Assembly: GCF_037023145.1 (NCBI RefSeq)
Contig: NZ_CP146091.1
Coordinates: 1,426,001 to 1,490,000 of the forward strand
Length of the DNA: 64,000 nt
Direction of reading: 5' to 3'
Source of the DNA: Ralstonia sp. RRA
Lineage (GTDB): Bacteria > Pseudomonadota > Gammaproteobacteria > Burkholderiales > Burkholderiaceae
Shown: one piece after another, positions 25,462 through 34,301 of the stretch
Numbering within the stretch: the first letter of the stretch is position 1
How the letters are laid out: each line of letters opens with the position of its first letter
The notes under the pieces: model-generated
Told to the model about the DNA's origin: nothing
What the model saw: the letters and a program-made list of their open reading frames with translations, nothing else
Databases searched by the model: none
Program-made: the position numbers and the translations under genes

Positions 25462-27402
25462 ATGCCTGGTTTCTCCAGCCTGCAGGACGTGGAAGCCGCA
25501 GAGGCGCACGGTCTTCCGCCCGATCTTCCGCAGAGCACATACGAGATGATTCGCCGCGGCGCCAGCCTGAATCCAGAGGCGCCGGCATTGAGCTTCTTCT
25601 TGAGCGTCACTCATCACCACACCCCGCAGACGTGGAGCTATGCGGAGCTTCTTGCGCGCATTACGCAGACGGCAAATTTCTTCGACAGCATCGGCGTCAA
25701 GAAAGACAGCGTGATTGCGTTTGTGCTGCCCAACCTGCCGGAGACGCATTTCGTGATCTGGGGCGGGCAGGCAGCCGGTATCGTCGCGGCGTTCAATCCG
25801 CTGCTCGAAGGGCCTGCGCTGGCTGAGCTGCTCAATGCCGCGGGTGCATCGGTGCTCGTCACGTTGGCGCCGTTTCCCGGCACCGATACCTGGATCAAGC
25901 TGCAACCGCATTTGCCTTCGATCAAGAGCCTGCGGCACTTGGTGCTGGTGAACCTGGCCGACCGCGTGCATGGCGCGGCGCTGTGTGCGGCGCAAGTGCA
26001 AAAGAACGAAGTGCTGCGGTTGCTCGGTCCGCGGGGCGTGCATGGCGCTGTCCCGATGTCGGTGCGCATCCACGATTTCAACAGCGCGACCCAGGCGCAG
26101 CGTGCAGACGGCCTGAACAGCCGGCGGCATATTACTGCGCAAGATGCGTCCTCGTACTTCTGCACGGGCGGCACCACCGGCTTGCCGAAGATCGCGATGC
26201 GCACCCACGGCAATGAAGTGGCAAATGCGTGGAGCACGGCGCAGGTGCTGGGCGACGGGATCGGCCCCGGCAAGGTGGTGTTTTGCGGCTTGCCGTTGTT
26301 TCACGTCAATGGGGTTCTGGTGACGGGGCTGCTACCGTTTTCCAAGGGCGCGCACGTCGTGCTTGGCACGCCGCAGGGCTACCGCGGTGACGGCGTGATC
26401 CAGCGCTTCTGGGAGATCGTCGAGCACCATCGCGTGAATTTCTTTAGCGGCGTGCCGACGCTCTATGCCTCCCTGCTTCAGGTGCCCGTTGGCGAGCGGG
26501 ATGTGCGGTCGCTCGAATACGGCCTATGCGGCGCCGCGCCCATGCCCATCGAAGTGTTCCGCCGCTTCCAGGAGCAGACGGGTATCAAGATTCTCGAGGG
26601 CTATGGGCTGACCGAGGCGACGTGCGTGAGCAGCGTCAACCCGCCAATGGGCGAGCGCCGTCTTGGCTCCATCGGCCTGCGCGTTCCCACGCAGCAGATG
26701 AAGGCCGTTGTGTTGGGCGAGGGCGGCGAGTACCTGCGGGATTGCGTTGCAGAGGAAGTCGGCGTGCTCGTGGTGTCAGGGCCGAATGTCTTCGCGGGCT
26801 ACCGCCAGGCGGAGCAGAACGAGGGGCTCTGGGTCGACACGGGCGATGGCCAGCGCTGGCTCAACACCGGCGACCTGGCACGGCAGGACGAACAAGGCTA
26901 CTTCTGGCTCACGGGCCGCAAGAAGGAGCTGATCATCCGGGGCGGCCACAACATCGATCCGCTCACCATCGAAGCGCCGCTGCATCGTCACCCTGCGGTG
27001 CAGATTGCCGCCGCCGTCGGGCGTCCGGATGTGCATGCGGGCGAGCTGCCGGTTGCGTACGTGCAACTGCGTGCTGGTGCGTCTGCCACGGAAGCCGATT
27101 TGCTGGCCTTCCTGAAGGTCGAGATTGCCGAACGTGCGGCGCTGCCCCGGCAGGTCAACATCATCGAAACGATGCCCCTGACTGCGGTGGGCAAGATCTT
27201 CAAGCCCGCACTCAAGCACCGTGAAACGCGTGAAGCCCTGTCTGCGGCACTCAGCGACGCGGGTATCGCGTTTGACGCGCTGGATGTGGCCGAGGACAAG
27301 TCCAGAGGCCTCGTCGCGTCGGTAAAGCTCGACGCATCGGCGTCGATTGCTGCCGCGCGTGAGGTGCTTGGCCGCTTCCCATTTCCCTTTTCCGTCAATT
27401 GA
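25462..27402 (+). CDS. Acyl-CoA synthetase (AMP-forming)
   Basis: 646 residues of the ANL superfamily. The P-loop is YFCTGGTTGLPKIAMRTH (about residue 233), followed by ILEGYGLTEATCVSS, the WLNTGDLARQDEQGYFWLTGR hinge region and the catalytic-lysine motif PLTAVGKIFKP. The C-terminus extends about 60 residues beyond that lysine, longer than in simple ligases. It begins 5 bp after the FAH gene stop. In this operon it could activate the starting aromatic acid or an acyl product of ring cleavage; sequence does not decide. Confidence 0.92.
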   Translation: MPGFSSLQDVEAAEAHGLPPDLPQSTYEMIRRGASLNPEAPALSFFLSVTHHHTPQTWSYAELLARITQTANFFDSIGVKKDSVIAFVLPNLPETHFVIWGGQAAGIVAAFNPLLEGPALAELLNAAGASVLVTLAPFPGTDTWIKLQPHLPSIKSLRHLVLVNLADRVHGAALCAAQVQKNEVLRLLGPRGVHGAVPMSVRIHDFNSATQAQRADGLNSRRHITAQDASSYFCTGGTTGLPKIAMRTHGNEVANAWSTAQVLGDGIGPGKVVFCGLPLFHVNGVLVTGLLPFSKGAHVVLGTPQGYRGDGVIQRFWEIVEHHRVNFFSGVPTLYASLLQVPVGERDVRSLEYGLCGAAPMPIEVFRRFQEQTGIKILEGYGLTEATCVSSVNPPMGERRLGSIGLRVPTQQMKAVVLGEGGEYLRDCVAEEVGVLVVSGPNVFAGYRQAEQNEGLWVDTGDGQRWLNTGDLARQDEQGYFWLTGRKKELIIRGGHNIDPLTIEAPLHRHPAVQIAAAVGRPDVHAGELPVAYVQLRAGASATEADLLAFLKVEIAERAALPRQVNIIETMPLTAVGKIFKPALKHRETREALSAALSDAGIAFDALDVAEDKSRGLVASVKLDASASIAAAREVLGRFPFPFSVN

Positions 27403-27449
27403 AGCGCGGGTGAGCCGAGCGTTCTGACGCACCCGATCGAAGGAGGAAT

Positions 27450-27507
27450 TCCTCGCCTGCCCACCACTGCGTGAGCGGGCGAAGTGCCCCGCGCCGCATA
27501 ACGGCGC
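27450..27507 (+). promoter_or_regulatory. Structured leader before ompW
   Basis: In the 149-nt gap between the CoA-synthetase and ompW genes there are two potential hairpins: an imperfect one around GCCTGCCCAC/GTGAGCGGGC (about 27457-27480) and a 6-bp GCGCCG/CGGCGC stem (27491-27507, CATAA loop). They may attenuate read-through or stabilise the ompW message; no U-tract follows either. Confidence 0.35.
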
Positions 27508-27551
27508 ATTCCTGCAGTTGCAGTGCCTACATTAAAAAAATCGGAGACAAC

Positions 27552-28277
27552 ATGAAGACCTCACGCGCGGCAATGCTCTTGTCGATCGCGGCGACCTCGC
27601 TCGCCCATGCGCAGTCAGCAGGGCAGTGGGTCGTCAACGCAGGCTGGATGCATCTCGCCCCTCAAGATTCCAGCCAACCGCTGACGGTGAATGCGCTCGG
27701 GCAATCCACCGTGGTGCCCGGCAGCGGGTCGACGCTGGCCAACGCCAACACCTTCGCGCTCACCACGCGGTATTTCGTCACTGACCATGTGGCGCTCGAA
27801 ACCGTGCTCGGCATTCCGCCCAAGCTGCACCTGAACGGGACCGGATCGCTGGCGTCTGTCGGGGAGATGGGCACGGCGCGGGCATGGAGCCCTGCCGCGC
27901 AAGTGCAATACCACTTTGGCGAGCCGACCGCGCGTGTCAGGCCGTATCTCGGCGCTGGGCTTGCGTACGTCTGGTTTCGGGACATCGAATTGAGCCGACC
28001 GTTGGCAACCGGGCAGATTCTCGCCTCGCCAGCGACTGGCTCCATGTTGGTCGGCCCGACCACGGCATCGCTCAGCAAGTCATGGGCGCCGATCGTCAAT
28101 GCAGGCCTGACGTACAACATCGACGCCCATTGGTCGATTGGTGCGTCGGTGTCGTACATGTGGCTATCCACCACGGCGACGCTGACGACGCAGGCACCGG
28201 TTGGCACCGTGACAACGACATCGAAGGTGCGGATCAACCCGATCGCGAGCTTTCTGTCGGTGGGGTATCAGTTCTAG
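27552..28277 (+). CDS. OmpW-family outer-membrane porin
   Basis: 241 residues with a Sec signal peptide (MKTSRAAMLLSIAATSLAHA) and an eight-stranded barrel ending in an aromatic residue (SVGYQF). FALTTRYFVTDHVALETVLGIPPKLHLNG and YHFGEPTARVRPYLGAGLAYVWF are typical OmpW/AlkL wording. Such proteins form hydrophobic lateral channels, and the catabolic AlkL-type members import alkanes or aromatics. Its place at the end of the aromatic operon suggests substrate uptake. GGAG sits 6 nt before the ATG. Confidence 0.92.
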   Translation: MKTSRAAMLLSIAATSLAHAQSAGQWVVNAGWMHLAPQDSSQPLTVNALGQSTVVPGSGSTLANANTFALTTRYFVTDHVALETVLGIPPKLHLNGTGSLASVGEMGTARAWSPAAQVQYHFGEPTARVRPYLGAGLAYVWFRDIELSRPLATGQILASPATGSMLVGPTTASLSKSWAPIVNAGLTYNIDAHWSIGASVSYMWLSTTATLTTQAPVGTVTTTSKVRINPIASFLSVGYQF

Positions 28278-28340
28278 CGGTGACATCTGTGCTGGGCGTG
28301 CCGTATGCCGCGGCAAGCCCGGTTTTCTCATGTCTGAACC

Positions 28341-28470
28341 TCAGAACACCTTGATGATCCGCATCTGCGCGAAGCCCTCGGCATCACCGTTGTGTGACGC
28401 GACCGTCCGCATGAATTGCAGCGTGACTGCTGTGTCGATGTCGGGCACCTTCGTCGTGAAGCACCCGCCA
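28341..28470 (-). pseudogene. Possible gene remnant upstream of nothing (C-terminal fragment)
   Basis: The minus-strand frame ending at 28341 reads TVASHNGDAEGFAQMRIIKVF before its stop, which has the feel of a genuine protein C-terminus, but it has no plausible start and merges upstream with the antisense of the diguanylate cyclase gene. I do not recognise the family. It may be a decayed gene filling the 265-bp gap between ompW and the cyclase. Confidence 0.2.
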
Positions 28471-28542
28471 GCATTGATCGCACTTCGAGGCGCAATGACC
28501 GCGCCTCGCTGGCTCCGCTGCGAGCACGCCCAGTCTGCGAGA

Positions 28543-30045
28543 CTACGGCAGTGTTGCGTAGTCAACGCGGTTCCGCCCTTTGCGCTTGGCTTCGTAGAGC
28601 GCATCGTCCGCTGCCTTGGTCAAAGCGAGCAGTGACGGGAAGCTCGATCGGTGTGCGGTAGCGCAACCGATGCTCACGGTGAAGGGTGCCAAGCCCGTGT
28701 TGCCGATTGCGGTACGGGTCGCTTCCACTTCGGCACATATCGCTTCAGCGATCTGCATGGCGCCAGCTTCGTCGGTGTCGGGCAGCACCACCACGAACTC
28801 CTCTCCACCGTATCGGGCCGCAAGATCGCCGCGTCGTCGCGCATGCTTGGAAATGCAGTTGGCGAGGTACTGGAGCGCAGTGTCGCCCTGGGCATGTCCG
28901 TGCTCGTCGTTATAGCGTTTGAAGTGATCGGCATCGACAAAGAGCACGGACAGGCGGCTGTCATTCCGCTGCAGCCGATCCCATTCGTTTTCCAGTGCAA
29001 CGTCCAGTGCGCGACGGTTCTTCAGCCCGGTGAGCGGGTCGGTTTGCGTCAGCTCCCGCAGGTGGCTTTCGGCCATCACACGCCCGCGCAGCGCAAAAGC
29101 CAGGAGCCATACCCCTGCGCAGAATGCGAGACTCACGGACAGCGACGACAGCCCTACGATCCATGACAGCCGCCGCCAGGCTGCAAGTGCATCGCTCATT
29201 GCCGGTGCGACCACGGCGATGAAGGGTGTGCCCGGCACGCGTTGAAACGTATAGAGGCGCAGCACGCCGTCGCTGGCCGACGGTGCTATATAGAATCCGG
29301 ACTCCTGATTCACCATGCGCGGGAACGTCAACGATTTGTTGAAATTGAGCGCGCGGGCTGCGCCGGGTGGCGGATTTCGCGCCACCAGCGTTCCGTCGGT
29401 GCGGACAATGGCCGTGACGCCGCGCGGCCCCACATCGAGCTTTTCAAGAAGCTGCTTGAAGTAATCGAGGTCGATTGCCACCAACGCGGTGCCCGCAAAC
29501 GTCCCATCCGGTCGATTCATCCTTCGGCTCAGCGCAATGGCCTCCACGCCATCGCGTGACCGTGCCTTGTAGGCGACGGATACATAGAGGCCAACGTTTG
29601 CGTGGTCGCGATGGACGATGAAGTAGTCGCGGTCGCTGAAATCCCAGCGGTGCGTTGCGGAGCAGCAGCCGTCAACGAGCTGGCCCTTGTCGTCGGTGAC
29701 GCCCATACCCGTGACATACCGGGCGGAGGCCGTCGGGCTGAACAGCAGATCGTGCCGGACCTCCGGATCGAGGTTTCGGATCCCAGGCTTGTCGAGCGCG
29801 GCGATCAGCACCTGCAGCGACTGGTCGGCTGAGTCGACGGTGCGCGAGATGTGGCTGGCCAGAACGGCGGCGACATTCCTTGAGGTTTCATGAGCGTGCT
29901 CGATGGCCGTTTCACGGTTGGACCACAGCGTCAGCACACTAATTGCCAAGACAATGAATGTGAGCAGCGTCCCCAGTGCACCAACGATAAAGGGATGGTG
30001 GCCTGCAGATGTGACTAGCCGTCGGGCAAGGGGGCGAAGGGGCAT
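28543..30045 (-). CDS. Membrane-bound diguanylate cyclase (dCache–GGDEF)
   Basis: 500 residues from ATG 30045. One membrane helix (PFIVGALGTLLTFIVLAISVLTLW) starts near residue 18, a periplasmic Cache sensor follows (key segment CCSATHRWDFSDRDYFIVHRD), a second helix lies near 300, then a GGDEF domain. The active-site loop is GGEEF (about 413-417) and an inhibitory RxxD site lies five residues upstream, so it should make c-di-GMP and be product-inhibited. No EAL domain is present. Alternative in-frame ATGs at 30138 and further upstream exist; 30045 gives the usual short cytoplasmic tail. The sensed ligand is unknown. Confidence 0.9.
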   Translation of the reverse strand: MPLRPLARRLVTSAGHHPFIVGALGTLLTFIVLAISVLTLWSNRETAIEHAHETSRNVAAVLASHISRTVDSADQSLQVLIAALDKPGIRNLDPEVRHDLLFSPTASARYVTGMGVTDDKGQLVDGCCSATHRWDFSDRDYFIVHRDHANVGLYVSVAYKARSRDGVEAIALSRRMNRPDGTFAGTALVAIDLDYFKQLLEKLDVGPRGVTAIVRTDGTLVARNPPPGAARALNFNKSLTFPRMVNQESGFYIAPSASDGVLRLYTFQRVPGTPFIAVVAPAMSDALAAWRRLSWIVGLSSLSVSLAFCAGVWLLAFALRGRVMAESHLRELTQTDPLTGLKNRRALDVALENEWDRLQRNDSRLSVLFVDADHFKRYNDEHGHAQGDTALQYLANCISKHARRRGDLAARYGGEEFVVVLPDTDEAGAMQIAEAICAEVEATRTAIGNTGLAPFTVSIGCATAHRSSFPSLLALTKAADDALYEAKRKGRNRVDYATLP

Positions 30046-30248
30046 GTCGTGGTCTTGGGCGACGACAAACCGCACGTCTGCTTGTTCGGCAAGGCAGGCT
30101 GCGGTTGATCGGGGGCGATATTGAAGCGCGCGTGGCATGCTGCCATCGCTGGTAATCGGCACAAGACAGGAAAACTGCAGTCCAACAGGCGGTTTTATTG
30201 CAAGCCTTTCCTGAAAGTGGTCATCTGCGTCCCGAACAAAACCATCGG

Positions 30249-31169
30249 CTAGTTCGAAGCGCCAAAAAGTCGACTGACCACGCCGCGCAGCCAACGGTTG
30301 CCCGCTTCATGGTGATACCGCGCATGCCAGTGCTGCCGCACGGCAAAGCCTTCCACGGGGAACGGGCATGCACGCACGGCCAGGTCATTGGCCTGTGCAA
30401 GCGTTTCGCCGATGTGCCGGGGCAGCGTGGTAATCAGGTCGGTCGTCTGGATAATCGCGCCGAGCCCTAAGAACCCCGGCAGTTCCAGCACGATCTGACG
30501 CTCGATGCGCTCGCGCGTCAGGGCCTGTTGGAGCAGTTGCGCCCCGGTGCCCGCCGTGACGGCGACGTGCCCCTCCGTGCTGTATTGCTTCACGCCAAAC
30601 CGGGTGTGGATTCTCGGGTGGTGACGGTTGGCCAGGCAGACCCAATCCTGCTCGTACAACTGCTGCTGATAGATGCCGCCGCTCAGCCAGGGCACGTAGC
30701 CGATGGCGAGGTCAGCCTCGCCAGATTCCAGCGTGCGCTCCGTATTGCCGTCAATTCTGGCGGCCTCCAGGCGGACACCGGGCGCCTGGGCGCGAACGTG
30801 CGCCAGAAGGCGCGGCAACAGCGTGATGTGGCTCGCATCGGTCATGCAGATGCGAAACCGCCGCTGCGCCGTCGCCGGGTCGAACGCAATCTCCCAGGCC
30901 GCAAAGCGCCGGAGCGATTCGAGGATCTCCCGGCACGGCCCGATGAGCGCGTCCGCCTGCGGCGTGGGCGCCATGCCGCCGGGCGTGCGGATGAACAGTG
31001 GATCCCTTATGTAGTCCCGTAGTTGCCCGAGCCAGATGCTGACCGTCGGCTGGCTCTGCCCGAGCTGCTCGGCAACACGGCTGACGTTGCGAACGTCGTA
31101 CAGCAGGTCGAACAGTTGAAGCAGCTTCAGGTCGGGCAGGGCGGCAAGCGCCGCTGCATTATTGTCCAT
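30249..31169 (-). CDS. LysR-family regulator (NahR/NodD-like)
   Basis: 306 residues from ATG 31169. The HTH reads DLKLLQLFDLLYDVRNVSRVAEQLGQSQPTVSIWLGQLRD, shortened here by its signature SQPTVSIWLGQLRD, which together with FIRTPGGMAPTPQA is the NahR/NodD/LinR subgroup that often controls aromatic or cyclic-acid catabolism. It is divergent, across 81 bp, from the panE-like six-gene operon and is the obvious candidate for its control. A diguanylate cyclase gene follows in the same direction 203 bp downstream. Confidence 0.9.
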   Translation of the reverse strand: MDNNAAALAALPDLKLLQLFDLLYDVRNVSRVAEQLGQSQPTVSIWLGQLRDYIRDPLFIRTPGGMAPTPQADALIGPCREILESLRRFAAWEIAFDPATAQRRFRICMTDASHITLLPRLLAHVRAQAPGVRLEAARIDGNTERTLESGEADLAIGYVPWLSGGIYQQQLYEQDWVCLANRHHPRIHTRFGVKQYSTEGHVAVTAGTGAQLLQQALTRERIERQIVLELPGFLGLGAIIQTTDLITTLPRHIGETLAQANDLAVRACPFPVEGFAVRQHWHARYHHEAGNRWLRGVVSRLFGASN

Positions 31170-31170
31170 G

Positions 31171-31200
31171 GCAATAACGGTATTGTGATCATTGTATTGC
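31171..31200. promoter_or_regulatory. Candidate LysR operator for the panE–aroQ operon
   Basis: An AT-rich 30-bp stretch directly upstream of the LysR start. It is bounded by an inverted repeat GCAATA…TATTGC and contains CAATA-ACGG-TATTG and the dyad TGATCA. It lies between the divergent LysR and panE-like genes, where NahR-type proteins bind. Confidence 0.45.
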
Positions 31201-31250
31201 CAGTATAAGGGCCGACTCCTATCGTGCAACCACACGTGAAGGAGACGCCA

Positions 31251-32231
31251 TTGAAGATTGCGATTCTGGGTGCCGGCGCACTGGGCTGCGCCATTGGGGC
31301 CACCCTCACCGAAGCGGGCCATGAGACCTGGCTGATGGTCCGCTCACCGGACCGCGTCAACGCCATGCGAAGCGAAGGCCTGCGGGTGGACGATGCGCAG
31401 GGCACGCGACGCATCCAGGTACGTGCGGCGACGCGCGCTGCAGAGGTTGGGATCGCCGAGCTGGTGATCGTGCTGGTCAAGTCGTTCGAGACCGATGCCG
31501 CCATGCGCGGTGCCGTGGATCTGGTCGGCCCCGACACGCTGGTGCTGTCGCTGCAGAACGGGCTTGGGCACGAAGAGATTCTCGCGGACATCGTGGGCCG
31601 TGAACGCGTGCTGGCAGGCAAGACCTATGTTGGCGGGGTGACGCGCGGCCCCGCGCATATTCAATCGGGTGTGGTGGGCAAGGCCACCTACATCGGCGAA
31701 CTGGATGGCCGTCTGACGCCGCGCGTGCTGGCTGTGGCGGAAGCCTTCAATGCCGCCGGGCTGGCGACCACGGTCACCGACAACATCGTCGGCACGATGT
31801 GGGACAAGCTGCTCGTCAACGTGGCGACCGGCGCGCTCACCGGCATCACCCGCCTGACCTACGGCCAGCTTTACGACGAGCCGCTGCTCAAGGCGACCTC
31901 GCTTGCAGCCGTGGCCGAGGCCATTGCAGCGGCCCAGGCCGCGGGCGTGAAGCTGTCGATGACGGACCCCGAGCAGGCATGGACCCTGGCCGCCGAAGGC
32001 CTGCCCGCGGCATTCAAGACCTCGATGCTGCAAAGCCTGGAAAAAGGGACGATCACCGAGATCGATTTCATCAACGGTTCCGTCGTGCGCTGCGGGCAGC
32101 GGTACGGCGTGCCGACGCCCGTCAATGCCACGCTGGTCGCCTGCATCAAGGGGATCGAGCGCAGTATGGCCGACCAGCGGGCCGACCCACTGGCCGACCA
32201 ACAACGACAACACAAGGAGACCACTGCATGA
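31251..32231 (+). CDS. 2-dehydropantoate 2-reductase-family oxidoreductase
   Basis: 326 residues from TTG 31251, which has AAGGAG at ideal spacing; the in-frame GTG at 31224 lacks one. The N-terminal Rossmann motif is ILGAGALGCAIGATL and the catalytic lysine region is TMWDKLLVNVATGALTGITRL, the ketopantoate reductase (ApbA/PanE) fold. Within this operon it more likely reduces another 2-oxo acid or beta-keto acid than supplies pantothenate, since neighbours are catabolic CoA enzymes. The stop overlaps the next start (ATGA). Confidence 0.88.
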   Translation: MKIAILGAGALGCAIGATLTEAGHETWLMVRSPDRVNAMRSEGLRVDDAQGTRRIQVRAATRAAEVGIAELVIVLVKSFETDAAMRGAVDLVGPDTLVLSLQNGLGHEEILADIVGRERVLAGKTYVGGVTRGPAHIQSGVVGKATYIGELDGRLTPRVLAVAEAFNAAGLATTVTDNIVGTMWDKLLVNVATGALTGITRLTYGQLYDEPLLKATSLAAVAEAIAAAQAAGVKLSMTDPEQAWTLAAEGLPAAFKTSMLQSLEKGTITEIDFINGSVVRCGQRYGVPTPVNATLVACIKGIERSMADQRADPLADQQRQHKETTA

Positions 32232-32620
32232 GCACCCCCAAGGCCTATGTGGAACACGTCGCCATCTGGGTGAAAGACATCCACTGGCACATCCGCTTCT
32301 TCGAAGAGGTGCTCGGCATGACCCTGCGCGAGATCGACGGCACGCATGAAGCGCCCCGGCAGTACTGGACGCTCGGTGGCCTGCAGTTCATCCATGCCCC
32401 CGAGTTCGAAGGCCCCGAAGGTCGACTGGCCCACCTGGGTGTGATGTGCGAAGACCTCGAAGCTGCACTGGCATTGGCGCAAGGCTTTGGCGTGACAGAA
32501 ATGCCGCAGGGTCGCAACTGGCTGCGCTTGCCAGACGGTCTGGCGGTCGAACTCATCCAGGCCAAGCCCGCGTCGTGCGTGGCGCAGGCCTTGGCAATCA
32601 ACCCACGTGCGCAGGCATGA
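32228..32620 (+). CDS. Small VOC-superfamily protein
   Basis: 130 residues, one VOC unit: YVEHVAIWVKDIHWHIRFFEEVLGMTLREI at the start gives His 10-type metal ligand and the betaalphabetabetabeta pattern, and GLAVELIQAKP supplies the terminal Glu. Glyoxalases, epimerases (methylmalonyl-CoA epimerase type) and dioxygenases share it. Surrounded by a MaoC hydratase and a CoA-transferase, an epimerase or isomerase role is plausible but unproven. It is translationally coupled on both sides by 4-bp overlaps. Confidence 0.82.
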   Translation: MSTPKAYVEHVAIWVKDIHWHIRFFEEVLGMTLREIDGTHEAPRQYWTLGGLQFIHAPEFEGPEGRLAHLGVMCEDLEAALALAQGFGVTEMPQGRNWLRLPDGLAVELIQAKPASCVAQALAINPRAQA

Positions 32621-33081
32621 ACATGACCATCGTTGAGAAATACTGGGATGACGCCCGCGAGGGCGACACGTGCGTGAGCCCGAGCTACACGGTCACGAAG
32701 GAACGCATCCTCGCTTACGCCGACCTCACCGGCGACCACACACCCGTGCATGTCGACGAGGCCTACGCCAATGCGAGCCACTTCGGTTGCATCGTCGCGC
32801 ATGGCTTGTTCGGCCTGTCGATTGCGGATGGCTTGAAGACGCAGAGCGACTATCGCTTCCTGCCCGGCATGTCGCTCGGCTGGACATGGGATTTCCTGCT
32901 GCCGATCAAGGTCAACGACGTCTTGCATGTGAAGTTCCGGGTCGGGGCGATGCGCGAAAGCAAGAGCCGCCCGGGCTGGGGCATCGTCGTGCTGCCCTCG
33001 GAGCTGATCAATCAAGATGGCCACGTCGTGCAACGCGGTGAACACCGCCTGATGGTGCCGCGCCGGCCGGGAGCATTCTGA
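32617..33081 (+). CDS. MaoC-family enoyl-CoA hydratase
   Basis: 154 residues of a single hot-dog domain. The hydratase 2 motif is TGDHTPVHVDEAYANASHFGCIVAHGLFG with the catalytic Asp/His pair in GDHTPVH. It should hydrate or dehydrate a 2-enoyl-CoA thioester (R-specific type). It lies between the VOC gene (4-bp overlap) and the CoA-transferase gene (1-bp overlap, TGATG), arguing that all act on one pathway. Confidence 0.9.
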   Translation: MNMTIVEKYWDDAREGDTCVSPSYTVTKERILAYADLTGDHTPVHVDEAYANASHFGCIVAHGLFGLSIADGLKTQSDYRFLPGMSLGWTWDFLLPIKVNDVLHVKFRVGAMRESKSRPGWGIVVLPSELINQDGHVVQRGEHRLMVPRRPGAF

Positions 33082-34301
33082 TGCAGGCGCGCCCACTCGA
33101 AGGTATTCGCGTTGTCGACTACAGCCACTTCCTCGCCGGCCCCTATGTCGGCCGATGCCTGGCTGCGCTCGGCGCCGAAGTGATCAAGGTCGAACGCCCC
33201 GGCAGTGGCGACGCTGGTCGCCAGCACGCCACCGTGCTCGACGACGAGCAAAGCGGCTACTTCCTGCAGCTCAACATGGGCAAGCGCGGCGTGAGCGTCA
33301 ACATGAAGGACCCACGCGGCAAGGCGTTCATGCAGCGGCTGTGCGATTCCGCCGATGTGTTCATCGAGAACTACCGGCCCGGCGCGCTAGACAAGCTGGG
33401 ACTGGGCTATGCGGAACTGTCGGCGCGCAATCCGGGCCTGGTCTATTGCTCCATCTCGGCGTATGGACATACCGGGCCAGACGCACATCGCGCCGGTTTC
33501 GGGCTAATTGCCGAAGCCAAGAGCGGCATCATGCAAATGGTCGGCACGCCGGGTGAGCGGCCTCCGCTGCTGCGCATCTCGCTCGGTGACATGTACACGG
33601 GCATCCACGCCGTGGCCGCCATCAACGCCGCGCTGCTCGGTCGCGTAAAGAGCCAACGCGGGCAGCACATCGACATGGCGCTGTACGACACGCTGGTGTC
33701 GATGCACGAATACGCGGTGCAGTGCTACACGCTGCAGGGCGTGCTGCCCGAGCAGACCGGGCATGACATGCCCACCTCGACGCTCTATGGCGTGTTCCGT
33801 GCAGCGGATGCGGATCTGGTGATTGCAGCGCAGGTCGACGACGCATGGAAGCGCTTCGCTGCGCTGGTCGAAGCGCATGGTGGGCCGGCAGGCTTTGGTG
33901 CGGACAAGCGGTTCCATGACAGTGTCGGCCGCAACGCGCACCGGGCGGAGATTCTCTCTGTGGTCGAACCTTGGGTGGCAGCACGCCCCGTGGCATTGGT
34001 GCTGGAACTGCTGGATGGCATCGATGTTCCGTGCGCCAAGGTGCAGCGCATCGACGAGGTGCTGGCCGACCCGCAAATTCAGGCCCGCGGCATGGTGGTC
34101 GAGCAGCAGCATCCGCGCTACGGGACGTTGCGCTTGCCCAACCTACCGTTCAAGTTTTCCGATTGCGATACGACCATCCGCGACGTCGCCCCCGACCTGG
34201 GCGAGCACAACGTTGAAGTCGCGCGCACGCTGGGTTTCGACCTAGACGAGATCCAGGCGATGCAGGCCGATGGCGTTCTTTATTCGAAGCGAGCCTCATG
34301 A
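33081..34301 (+). CDS. CaiB/BaiF family CoA-transferase (class III)
   Basis: 406 residues. The opening LEGIRVVDYSHFLAGPYVGRCLAALGAEVIKVERPG is the class III transferase signature, and the Asp of LGDMYTGIHA corresponds to the acyl-enzyme aspartate of formyl-CoA transferase. The enzyme moves CoA between carboxylic acids, here presumably to activate the operon's acid substrate. No clue fixes the acid. Confidence 0.93.
   Translation: MQARPLEGIRVVDYSHFLAGPYVGRCLAALGAEVIKVERPGSGDAGRQHATVLDDEQSGYFLQLNMGKRGVSVNMKDPRGKAFMQRLCDSADVFIENYRPGALDKLGLGYAELSARNPGLVYCSISAYGHTGPDAHRAGFGLIAEAKSGIMQMVGTPGERPPLLRISLGDMYTGIHAVAAINAALLGRVKSQRGQHIDMALYDTLVSMHEYAVQCYTLQGVLPEQTGHDMPTSTLYGVFRAADADLVIAAQVDDAWKRFAALVEAHGGPAGFGADKRFHDSVGRNAHRAEILSVVEPWVAARPVALVLELLDGIDVPCAKVQRIDEVLADPQIQARGMVVEQQHPRYGTLRLPNLPFKFSDCDTTIRDVAPDLGEHNVEVARTLGFDLDEIQAMQADGVLYSKRAS

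Noticed and set aside
30046..30294. Longer N-terminus for the diguanylate cyclase
   Set aside because: It would overlap the LysR gene and place an unusual 80-residue tail before the first membrane helix; a shorter start fits the family better.
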